Below are positions 7,527-13,310 of a stretch of DNA of 13,310 bases, one piece after another. This DNA is from an uncultured Faecalibacterium sp. (GTDB taxonomy: Bacteria; Bacillota; Clostridia; Oscillospirales; Ruminococcaceae). The position numbers and the translations under genes are program-made. The notes below the pieces were generated by a model that worked only from the letters and a program-made list of their open reading frames with translations, was not told the origin of the DNA and did not search any database. Position 1 is the stretch's first letter, and every line of letters begins with the position of its first letter. The DNA lies in NCBI GenBank assembly GCA_900765105.1, contig CAAFQM010000156.1, positions 1 through 13,310 on the forward strand. Direction: 5' to 3'.

Positions 7527-7555
7527 ATTGTAGTACCGTTGGCAATGAGTGTCAA
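7527..7555 (-). promoter_or_regulatory. Sigma-A-type promoter of the tetR operon
   Basis: On the minus strand, TTGACA (7550-7555) and TACAAT (7527-7532) are separated by exactly 17 nt. That is a perfect -35 box, a one-mismatch -10 box and ideal spacing. The predicted start lies near 7520, inside the inverted repeat. I see no other strong promoter before the later genes of the operon. Confidence 0.88.
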
Positions 7556-7771
7556 GGTGTTTTTTCAGCTGTGATAATCTCTCGTTTGGGAAACTACCGC
7601 AATATTCCCTAATGTTTTCGCCTCTTCCACAATGGGCGCAAGGGCAGGCCTGCGCCGGAACATCCAGCATCCAATGTCATACAGGAAAGTTTGCGCAATG
7701 ATGCAATGCTGCCCGACAGACACTGGATAACTGTCACCTGAAAATTGCTGCATTTGCCGTTTTTCGCTGTG
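7556..7771. other. Intergenic stretch between the divergent tetR operon and LytTR promoter regions
   Basis: The gene-free space between the tetR start (7484) and the regulator start (7859) is about 370 bases. Its outer parts hold the tetR promoter/operator and the LytTR control region, described separately. The middle, given here, shows no convincing frame with a ribosome site, no tRNA and no riboswitch motif I recognise. There is a small GC-rich inverted repeat (7635-7640 with 7651-7656) that lacks a T-tract. Confidence 0.6.
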
Positions 7772-7804
7772 TTTCTGCGTGAAACAGGTCGTTTTCTGCG
7801 CGAA
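7772..7804 (+). promoter_or_regulatory. Tandem direct repeats, probable LytTR-type binding site
   Basis: Two 12-nt units, TTTCTGCGTGAA (7772-7783) and TTTCTGCGCGAA (7793-7804), match at 11 of 12 positions and start 21 bp apart, two helical turns. LytTR regulators such as AgrA and ComE bind paired direct repeats with this period. The second unit ends just upstream of where a -35 box would lie for the promoter at 7833, a position suited to activation. Each unit is followed by a CAG (GAAACAG, GAACAG). Confidence 0.6.
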
Positions 7805-7829
7805 CAGCCGTGCAGAACCGGACCGGATA

Positions 7830-7838
7830 TGGTACAAT
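7830..7838 (+). promoter_or_regulatory. Extended -10 promoter of the LytTR/GHKL operon
   Basis: TGG followed by TACAAT (7833-7838) forms an extended -10 element. The -35 region at about 7810-7815 does not resemble TTGACA, as expected of a promoter that needs an activator. The leader would be very short, with the start codon about 20 nt downstream of the -10 box. Confidence 0.65.
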
Positions 7839-7858
7839 AGCCCTAAGGGGGCATGATC

Positions 7859-8581
7859 ATGGAACAGCATATGGTGATCGTGGAAGATCAGGATACAGAT
7901 GCCGAACGTCTGGAACGGTTGTTAAAGCAGGAATTTGACGGAGAGAACATTTTCTGCCGCCGTTTTACCAGCGGAGACGAATTTCTTCGCTGCTTTACTG
8001 TCGGGTCGGCACAGGCGGTCTTTCTGGATATCTGCATGGAGGGCACAAACGGCATCGGAACGGCACAGCAGCTGCGTCAGAAAGACCCCCATCTCCTGAT
8101 CATATTTGTGACATCCTCGCCGGAATATGTCTGGGACGCCTTTCCGGTACATCCATTCGACTATCTGCTCAAACCCTATGAGGAAGAAAAGTTTCATCGG
8201 CTGGCCGGTGAGCTGCGGCGCGTGCTCTGCCGTCAGGAGCCGGAGCTGAATGTAAAGATCGCGCGCAAGACCGTTCAGCTTCCGTTTTCCCGCATCCACT
8301 ATGCCCTGTCGCAGAATCATGTGGTACAGGTCGTCACCGATGACGGCGAATGTCGGGCTGTGGACAATTTTGCACAGGTGGAGCAGCAGCTGCTGGAACA
8401 GGAAAACTTTCTCGTCTGCAACCGGGGCGTGATCGTCAACATGGATAAGGTCCTTCGTTTCGATGATGACTGCATCGAAATGCTGGACGGCAAACACCTT
8501 CCTGTGCGGCAGAAAGACAGAAACGAACTGCTTGCCAAATTTACCCAATACCAGTTCCGCCATATGCGGCAGGAGCTTTGA
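7859..8581 (+). CDS. LytTR-family response regulator (AgrA/ComE type)
   Basis: A 240-residue two-domain DNA-binding response regulator. The receiver (residues 1-120) has the acidic pocket IVEDQD (residues 7-12), phospho-acceptor Asp57 in FLDICMEGTNG, the switch Thr in FVTSSPEY, and the conserved Lys in DYLLKPYEEEKF. The C-terminal ~100 residues form a LytTR domain, with RKTVQLPFSRIHYAL and FLVCNRGVIVNMDKV as recognisable strands. The ATG at 7859 is preferred because AAGGGGG sits 7 nt upstream of it; an in-frame ATG at 7853 is only 1 nt from that site and would add two residues. It precedes its kinase by about 20 nt, in one transcript. The tandem repeats upstream suggest it regulates its own operon. 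No bacteriocin, pheromone or transporter gene adjoins it, so other targets are unknown. Confidence 0.95.
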   Translation: MEQHMVIVEDQDTDAERLERLLKQEFDGENIFCRRFTSGDEFLRCFTVGSAQAVFLDICMEGTNGIGTAQQLRQKDPHLLIIFVTSSPEYVWDAFPVHPFDYLLKPYEEEKFHRLAGELRRVLCRQEPELNVKIARKTVQLPFSRIHYALSQNHVVQVVTDDGECRAVDNFAQVEQQLLEQENFLVCNRGVIVNMDKVLRFDDDCIEMLDGKHLPVRQKDRNELLAKFTQYQFRHMRQEL

Positions 8582-8602
8582 GCGTTGAAAGGAGATGCCT
8601 GC

Positions 8603-9919
8603 GTGAACACCGCTTTGCTTGGACGTTACATTCTGGAATTTGCGATGCTGTATCCCGGCGTATTCCTCTGCCTTACCCCGCTGCGGGATCACCTGAAAAA
8701 TCCGATGCGGACTTACCATCTGCTCACCATTGCCGTCACGGTCTTTGTGCTGGCAGCTTCTGTGGTGTGCTCGATACTGGAATGCCCCAGCAACTATGTG
8801 CTGCTACCCACTCTCATCATTGCCTTCTGGCTGCTGCGCTGGCGGGCCGCGCCGGACGTGTCCATCGGGCTGCTTGCCTTTCTTCTCTCTATTGCCGCTG
8901 TGATGCTTGCGGTATGCACTCTGCTGGCTGTCATCATCAATGCCCGCGCTGAGCTGAGCAACCCGGCACCGGTCTTTCTGGTCTCCACAAGCATCGTCTG
9001 CCTTTCCCTTGCGGCTGTGCTGTCCACCATCTTCTACTTTACTGCCGTGCAGTGGAGCATCTGGCTGCTGCGGGAGTACCGCGGCGAGGCGTTCTGGGAG
9101 TCCGCATGGCCCCTGCCCGCGCTGTACGCCGTCTTTCTGATGTTCTGTATGCCGAACGACACCGCCATCATCCTGATGAGCCGGATGCAGATCATCTCGG
9201 TGCTGGCCGTGGCCATTTCGCTGCTGGGCATCTTCCTGCTGCTGTACGAGATGTACAAGGTCGCGCAGGAGTACACCCGCAGCGCCCAGCTGAATCAGGA
9301 AAATCAGCTGCTGGCCATGGAGTCCCGCCGGTATATGGAGCTGCGCGCCTATATGGATCAGACCCGGCATCTGCGCCACGATTTCCGCCAGCATCTGCAT
9401 GTTATTGCAGGCCTGACCGAGGCCGGGCAGCTGGAGGAGCTGAAAAGCTACCTGAGCCAGTACGAGACCGAGCTGGCCGACAAGCGCCCCATCCTCTGCG
9501 CCAATGCGGCAGTGGATGCGCTGGCCGGCCACTACGATCAGGAAGCCCGCCAGCAGGGTGTTGCGGTGGAATGGAAGCTGGAACTGCCCCGGCTCGTTCC
9601 CATGCCGGAAGCCGACCTGTGCACCATTCTGGGCAATCTGGTAGAAAATTCGCTCCATGCCACCCAGAAGCTGGCTCCGGATCAGCGGCAGGTACGGGTG
9701 ATGGCCCGGATGATCACCCCCGCCATGATGGGCATTCTGGTGGAGAACCGTTACGACGGCGTACTGAAAAAGCAGGGCGGCATCCTGCACTCCACCAAGC
9801 ACGAAGGCCGGGGCGTGGGGCTTGTCTCCATCGAGACCGCTGTCCGCAAGTACCACGGCAACCTGACGGTAGAACCGGAAAACAACATCTTCCGGGTGAA
9901 TATCCTGCTGAATCTGTGA
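8603..9919 (+). CDS. GHKL-domain sensor histidine kinase (HPK10/AgrC-like)
   Basis: A 438-residue membrane kinase and partner of the preceding LytTR regulator. The first ~215 residues hold about six hydrophobic segments and no large extracellular loop, as in AgrC-type receptors of peptides or membrane signals. A predicted helical linker (about residues 215-250) leads to the phospho-acceptor His259 in LRHDFRQHL. The GHKL ATPase follows, with N-box LGNLVENSLHA (343-353) and G-box GRGVGLVSIE near residue 400-410. The GTG at 8603 is chosen because AAAGGAG lies 8 nt before it; an upstream in-frame TTG at 8585 precedes that ribosome site and is rejected. The ATPase motifs look intact. No agrB/agrD-like gene occurs here, so the signal cannot be named. 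A terminator follows 5 nt after the stop. Confidence 0.95.
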   Translation: MNTALLGRYILEFAMLYPGVFLCLTPLRDHLKNPMRTYHLLTIAVTVFVLAASVVCSILECPSNYVLLPTLIIAFWLLRWRAAPDVSIGLLAFLLSIAAVMLAVCTLLAVIINARAELSNPAPVFLVSTSIVCLSLAAVLSTIFYFTAVQWSIWLLREYRGEAFWESAWPLPALYAVFLMFCMPNDTAIILMSRMQIISVLAVAISLLGIFLLLYEMYKVAQEYTRSAQLNQENQLLAMESRRYMELRAYMDQTRHLRHDFRQHLHVIAGLTEAGQLEELKSYLSQYETELADKRPILCANAAVDALAGHYDQEARQQGVAVEWKLELPRLVPMPEADLCTILGNLVENSLHATQKLAPDQRQVRVMARMITPAMMGILVENRYDGVLKKQGGILHSTKHEGRGVGLVSIETAVRKYHGNLTVEPENNIFRVNILLNL

Positions 9920-9924
9920 CATGC

Positions 9925-9962
9925 AAAGAGCCATCGCACGAGACAACGTGCGATGGCTCTTT
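9925..9962 (+). terminator. Intrinsic terminator after the GHKL kinase gene
   Basis: A 16-bp perfect stem, left arm 9925-9940 and right arm 9947-9962, with a 6-nt AGACAA loop. The stem runs into six consecutive T residues ending at 9965. The stop codon of the convergent decarboxylase gene (9964-9966) touches the hairpin. On the minus strand the stem ends in CTCTTT without a longer T-run, so it may also slow that transcript, but less efficiently. Confidence 0.9.
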
Positions 9963-9963
9963 T

Positions 9964-11178
9964 TTACTTCATTCTTCCCAGCCGCATCTTGAAATCGGCA
10001 TAGCCGAAGCGCACCAGCTCCCGGCAGGAGCCGTCCGCCTGCAGCAGCCAGATGGGCGGCAGAGGCATTCCGTTAAAGGTGTTGTTCTTACAGGTGGTGT
10101 AGATGGCCATATCGCCGAAGACGAGCCGTTCGCCCTCGGTCAGGGGTTCATCAAAGCTGTAGTCCCCGATGACATCGCCCGCCAGACAGGTCGGCCCGCC
10201 CAGCCAGACGGTGCACGTCTTCTCCCCCGCTTCGCCCGCATCCAGAAGCGGCGGGCGGTAGGGCATCTCAATGACGTCCGGGGTATGGCAGGCGGCGGAC
10301 ATATCCAGAATGGCAAGGTCAACCTCTCCATTGCGCAGGGTGTCCAGCACCGTGGTGACGAGATAGCCTGCATTCAGTGCCCATGCTTCGCCGGGTTCCA
10401 GATACACCTGCACGCCGTATTTCTGCTGCGTTCCAGTGATGCAGCGTTCCAGCGTGGCAAGGTCGTAATCCGGGCGGGTGATGTGGTGCCCGCCGCCGAA
10501 GTTGAGCCACTTCATGCGGGGCAGCAAATCCCCAAATTTCTGTTCCACCGCATCCAGCGTGGTTGCCAGCGCGTCGGAGTCCTGCTCACACAGGGTGTGG
10601 AAGTGCAGACCATCCAGCAGGGCGGGCAGCTGCGGCGCTGCCTGCACGGCGGCATCCCACTGGGCGCGGGTAGTGCCAAGGCGGCTGCCGGGGGCGCAGG
10701 GGTCGTAGATGGCGTGGCCTTCCTGCGTAGAGCACTCCGGGTTGATGCGCAGGCCAACGCTCTTGCCTGCCGCCTTTGCCGCCGGGCCGAACTTCGCCAG
10801 CTGCCGGGGCGAGTTGAACACGATATGGTCCGCATACTGCAGCAGCTGGGCAAACTCATCCTCCCGGTAGGCGGCGCAGAACACATGGTTCTCCTTGTCC
10901 GGCAGCTCCTCCCGGCCAAGGCGGCTCTCGTACAGGCCGCTGGCCTCAGTGCCTGCCAGATACGGGGCCAGCACTGGGTACACGTCAAAGTTGGAAAAGG
11001 CCTTCTGCGCCAGCAGAATTTTGCAGCCGGTGCGCTTTTGCACGCCCAGCAGAATTTCGCCGTTGCGGCGCAGCTGCGCTTCGTCCAGCAGATAGCAGGG
11101 CGTGGGCAGGGCGTTCAGTGCTTCTGCGGAAAGATTTGCCAGCCCCGCAAAGGGCGGGCGGCTGTCGCGCACCTGCAT
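9964..11178 (-). CDS. nspC: Carboxynorspermidine/carboxyspermidine decarboxylase
   Basis: A 404-residue PLP enzyme of the alanine-racemase-fold (fold III) decarboxylases. It decarboxylates carboxyspermidine or carboxynorspermidine to spermidine or norspermidine in the cytoplasm. Family features are TPCYLLDEAQLRRN near the N-terminus, the PLP lysine Lys59 in KILLAQKAFS, GLHFHTLCEQ, the glycine-rich phosphate-binding WLNFGGGHHIT, YLEPGEA, DMSAACHTPDVIEMPYRP, and the second-subunit active-site motif TCLAGDVIGDY. The latter separates this family from diaminopimelate decarboxylase, which is longer and differs here. Its ATG overlaps the dehydrogenase stop by one base (TGATG), so the two are translationally coupled. 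With the two genes upstream it completes a route from agmatine to a triamine. The choice between spermidine and norspermidine depends on the diamine supplied; the agmatinase favours putrescine, hence spermidine. Confidence 0.95.
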   Translation of the reverse strand: MQVRDSRPPFAGLANLSAEALNALPTPCYLLDEAQLRRNGEILLGVQKRTGCKILLAQKAFSNFDVYPVLAPYLAGTEASGLYESRLGREELPDKENHVFCAAYREDEFAQLLQYADHIVFNSPRQLAKFGPAAKAAGKSVGLRINPECSTQEGHAIYDPCAPGSRLGTTRAQWDAAVQAAPQLPALLDGLHFHTLCEQDSDALATTLDAVEQKFGDLLPRMKWLNFGGGHHITRPDYDLATLERCITGTQQKYGVQVYLEPGEAWALNAGYLVTTVLDTLRNGEVDLAILDMSAACHTPDVIEMPYRPPLLDAGEAGEKTCTVWLGGPTCLAGDVIGDYSFDEPLTEGERLVFGDMAIYTTCKNNTFNGMPLPPIWLLQADGSCRELVRFGYADFKMRLGRMK

Positions 11179-12437
11179 CAGTCCACCAGAGCCGGGTCAT
11201 GGCTCTCGGAACGGGGCAGGCCGTACTTGTCCAGGGCGTCCAGATACGGATCCGGATCAAACTCTTCTACGGTGTGCACACCCTTAGTGGTCCACTTGCC
11301 GGTCAGCAGCATCAGCGCGCCGCACATGGCCGGAACACCGGTGGTGTAGCTGATGGCCTGGCTGCCCACCTCTTTGTAGCATTCCTGATGGTCGCAGACA
11401 TTGTAAATGTAGTAGGTCTTTTCCTTGCCGTCCTTCTTGCCGGTGAAGATGCAGCCGATATTGGTCTTGCCCTTTGTGCGGGGGCCGAGACTGGCGGGAT
11501 CCGGCAGCAGAGCTTTCAGGAACTGGATGGGCACGATCTCCTGCCCGTTGAAGTTGACCGGAGTGGTGGACAGCATGCCCACATCCTCCAGACAGCGCAT
11601 GTGGTCGAGGTAGCTCTGGCCGAAGGTCATGAAGAAGCGGATGCGCTTTGCCTCCGGAATGTTCTTTGCCAGCGACTCGATCTCCTCGTGATGCAGCAGG
11701 TACATATCCTTGTCACCCACCTGATCGAAATTGTACTCGCGCTTGATGCTCATGGCCGGGATCTCCACCCAGTGGCCGTTCTCCCAGTAGCTGCCGGGGG
11801 CGGACACTTCGCGCAGGTTGATCTCCGGGTTGAAGTTGGTGGCAAAGGCATAGCCGTGGTCGCCGCCGTTGCAGTCCAGAATGTCGATGGTGTCGATGGT
11901 GTCGAACTCGTGCTTCTTGGCGTAGGCGCAGTAAGCCTGAGTGACACCCGGGTCAAAGCCGCTGCCCAGCAGGGCGGTCAGGCCGGCTTCCTCAAACTTC
12001 TTGGCGTAAGCCCACTGCCAGCTGTAGTCAAAGTAGGCGGAGAAACCGGCTTCCTTGCAACGCTTCTCGTAAATGGCGCGCCACTTCGGATCGTCGGTGT
12101 TCTCCGGCTCGTAGTTGGCGGTGTCCATGTAGTTGACGCCGCAGGCAAGGCAGGCATCCATGATGGTCAGATCCTGATACGGCAGGGCGATGTTCATGAC
12201 CAGGTCCGGCTGATAGGCCTTGATGAGGGCGATGACCTCTTCGGTCTTGTCGGCATCCACCTGCGCGGTGGTGATCTTGGTGGCGGTTTTGGGAGCCAGC
12301 TCAGCAGCCAGCTTGTCGCACTTGGACTTGGTGCGGCTGGCGATGCAGATCTCGGTGAACACTTCGGGCACCTGGCAGCACTTGTGGATGGCAACGGAGG
12401 CTACGCCGCCGCAGCCGATGATCAGAACTTTGCTCAT
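11178..12437 (-). CDS. Carboxynorspermidine/carboxyspermidine dehydrogenase (saccharopine dehydrogenase family)
   Basis: A 419-residue NAD(P)-dependent enzyme that condenses aspartate semialdehyde with putrescine (or diaminopropane) and reduces the imine to carboxyspermidine (or carboxynorspermidine). The Rossmann dinucleotide loop VLIIGCGGVASVAIHKC is at residues 4-20. It is followed by NIALPYQDLTIMDACLACGVNYMDTANYE, the central GSGFDPGVTQAYCAYA, and the C-terminal VGSQAISYTTGVPAMCGALML, all typical of the carboxynorspermidine synthase/saccharopine-dehydrogenase group. True lysine saccharopine dehydrogenases are excluded mainly by context: nspC follows with a one-base overlap and agmatinase precedes with a 30-nt gap. 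The ATG has a strong AAAGGAG site 8 nt upstream. Codon use is GC-rich, in line with its neighbours and unlike the TetR-led operon. Confidence 0.94.
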   Translation of the reverse strand: MSKVLIIGCGGVASVAIHKCCQVPEVFTEICIASRTKSKCDKLAAELAPKTATKITTAQVDADKTEEVIALIKAYQPDLVMNIALPYQDLTIMDACLACGVNYMDTANYEPENTDDPKWRAIYEKRCKEAGFSAYFDYSWQWAYAKKFEEAGLTALLGSGFDPGVTQAYCAYAKKHEFDTIDTIDILDCNGGDHGYAFATNFNPEINLREVSAPGSYWENGHWVEIPAMSIKREYNFDQVGDKDMYLLHHEEIESLAKNIPEAKRIRFFMTFGQSYLDHMRCLEDVGMLSTTPVNFNGQEIVPIQFLKALLPDPASLGPRTKGKTNIGCIFTGKKDGKEKTYYIYNVCDHQECYKEVGSQAISYTTGVPAMCGALMLLTGKWTTKGVHTVEEFDPDPYLDALDKYGLPRSESHDPALVD

Positions 12438-12467
12438 ATCGTTTTCTCCTTTATGTCAATGGTTTGG

Positions 12468-13310
12468 TTATACCTGAAATCCGGGCCAGCCCTTGTCCAG
12501 CGCGATCAGCGTTTCGCGCAGGACCTTGCAGGCCGTGGCGGTGGACACGCCGGTGGTGTCCAGCGTGGGAGCCAGCTCGTTGAGGTCGGCCGCAATGATG
12601 TTGGCTTTCGTCACGGTGCGGATGGCGTCCAGCAGCTGCAGAAAGCTTACGCCTCCGGCTTCCGGGGTGCCGGTGCCGGGGAAACAGGACGGATCAAGGC
12701 AGTCGAGGTCGATGGTCAGATAGATCGGCACCTTGCTCTCGCACAGCTGTTCGGTCAGCTCGGCAAGGCCGGTAAAATCGAACTTGTGCATCTCGGTGTG
12801 CTGGGCCGCAAACTCGAACTCGGCGCGGTCGCCGCTGCGGATGCAGAACTGGTGGATATGGCCGTCACCCACCAGCTCGTGGCAGCGGCGCAGCACACAG
12901 GCATGGCTGAGCTTCGCGCCCAGATAATCGTCCCGCAGGTCGGCGTGGGCGTCGAAGTGAACGATGTGCAGGTCGGGATATTTCTTCACGGCGGCACGCA
13001 CAGCGCCCAGCGTGACCAGATGCTCGCCGCCCAGCAGCAGCGGGAACTTGCCGTCGTGCAAAATCTCGGCGGCGCGGGCCTCGATGTCGGCCAGAGCGCT
13101 CTCGCTGGAGCCGAAGCACAGCTCCAGGTCGCCGCTGTCAAAGATGTCAAAGTCGGTCAGGTCGGCGTTCTGGTAGGGGCTGTAGGTCTCCAGCCCGTAG
13201 CTCTCGTGCCGGATGGCGGCTGGGCCGAACCGTGCGCCCGGGCGGTAGCTGGTGGTGGAATCGTAGGGCGCACCGTACAGCACGATGCTGGCGGCGCGGT
13301 AGCTGCTGTC
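12468..13310 (-). CDS. speB: Agmatinase, ureohydrolase family (5' end cut by window)
   Basis: A binuclear manganese ureohydrolase that splits agmatine into putrescine and urea. Metal-ligand motifs are all present: LLGGEHLVTLG, VHFDAHADLRDD, TIDLDCLDPSCFPGTGTPEAGG, followed by ADLNELAPTLDTTGVS. The frame remains open to the window edge. Residues SYRAASIVLYGAPYDSTTSYRPG, split by a GTG at 13281-13283, look like the normal N-terminal core of the family, so that GTG is probably not the start, and the real one lies beyond the window. The C-terminus is complete, and the dehydrogenase follows 30 nt later. It supplies putrescine to the next two enzymes. Formiminoglutamase or proclavaminate amidinohydrolase are related alternatives, but the polyamine neighbours argue for agmatinase. 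The biosynthetic arginine decarboxylase may lie upstream, outside the window. Confidence 0.93.
   Translation of the reverse strand, partial: DSSYRAASIVLYGAPYDSTTSYRPGARFGPAAIRHESYGLETYSPYQNADLTDFDIFDSGDLELCFGSSESALADIEARAAEILHDGKFPLLLGGEHLVTLGAVRAAVKKYPDLHIVHFDAHADLRDDYLGAKLSHACVLRRCHELVGDGHIHQFCIRSGDRAEFEFAAQHTEMHKFDFTGLAELTEQLCESKVPIYLTIDLDCLDPSCFPGTGTPEAGGVSFLQLLDAIRTVTKANIIAADLNELAPTLDTTGVSTATACKVLRETLIALDKGWPGFQV

Noticed and set aside
7635..7656. GC-rich inverted repeat (GGCGCA/TGCGCC) considered as a terminator
   Set aside because: Only 6-bp arms, no T-tract on either side, and no gene ending next to it.
7485..7670. N-terminal extension of the TetR protein by 62 codons
   Set aside because: It would run across the promoter and operator, and the Cys/His-rich residues do not resemble the family; the ATG at 7484 has a good ribosome site.
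7565..7870. 101-codon minus-strand frame in the region between tetR and the LytTR gene
   Set aside because: Begins within the LytTR gene start, crosses its promoter and repeats, and has no recognisable domain or ribosome site.
8804..9946. Minus-strand open frame of 380 codons opposite the histidine kinase
   Set aside because: Starts within the terminator hairpin and mirrors the kinase; no ribosome site or motifs.
9052..11349. Very long plus-strand open frame (765 codons) crossing the kinase gene, the terminator and the antisense of nspC
   Set aside because: It overlaps two clearly recognised genes and a terminator, has no ribosome site or recognisable domain, and its composition (rich in Arg, Gly, Ala, His) is that of a GC-driven shadow frame.

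Overview
The window looks like chromosomal DNA of a GC-rich gut Firmicute of the Oscillospiraceae/Ruminococcaceae (Faecalibacterium-like). The grounds are Firmicute-type Shine-Dalgarno sites, TTGACA/TACAAT promoters, a GHKL/LytTR signalling pair, a Cys-rich KTR protein, a YoaP-type acetyltransferase and a carboxyspermidine polyamine operon. The genus is inferred from gene content and composition, not from a marker gene.

Layout. (1) Positions 1-3964, plus strand: the 3' part of an alpha-glucoside/maltose-type PTS IIBC permease, a small endonuclease/exonuclease/phosphatase-fold hydrolase, and 4-alpha-glucanotransferase MalQ. They are closely spaced and end at a strong hairpin (3974-4020). (2) Positions 7555 down to about 4048, minus strand: a compact operon led by a TetR-family repressor. 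It continues with a 57-residue Cys-rich KTR protein, an AlkD-like DNA glycosylase, an alpha/beta hydrolase, a GNAT-YoaP fusion, and what looks like a truncated remnant of an isoprenylcysteine-methyltransferase-like membrane protein. A consensus promoter with 17-bp spacing is followed at once by a perfect inverted repeat over the expected transcription start, so the repressor probably controls its own operon. This operon is visibly more AT-rich than the flanks. It converges on malQ, and both transcripts probably use the same hairpin. (3) Positions 7772-9919, plus strand: a LytTR response regulator and a GHKL histidine kinase. They are preceded by an extended -10 promoter and two near-identical 12-nt direct repeats 21 bp apart, a typical LytTR operator geometry, and closed by a terminator (9925-9962). 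(4) Positions 13310 down to 9964, minus strand: agmatinase, carboxy(nor)spermidine dehydrogenase and carboxy(nor)spermidine decarboxylase. Together these would convert agmatine to putrescine and then to spermidine by the carboxyspermidine route.

The best candidates for something less described are the TetR-KTR-AlkD-hydrolase-GNAT/YoaP operon with its visible auto-operator, and the self-contained LytTR/GHKL pair with its own upstream direct repeats. I see no CRISPR array, insertion sequence, tRNA or rRNA in the window.
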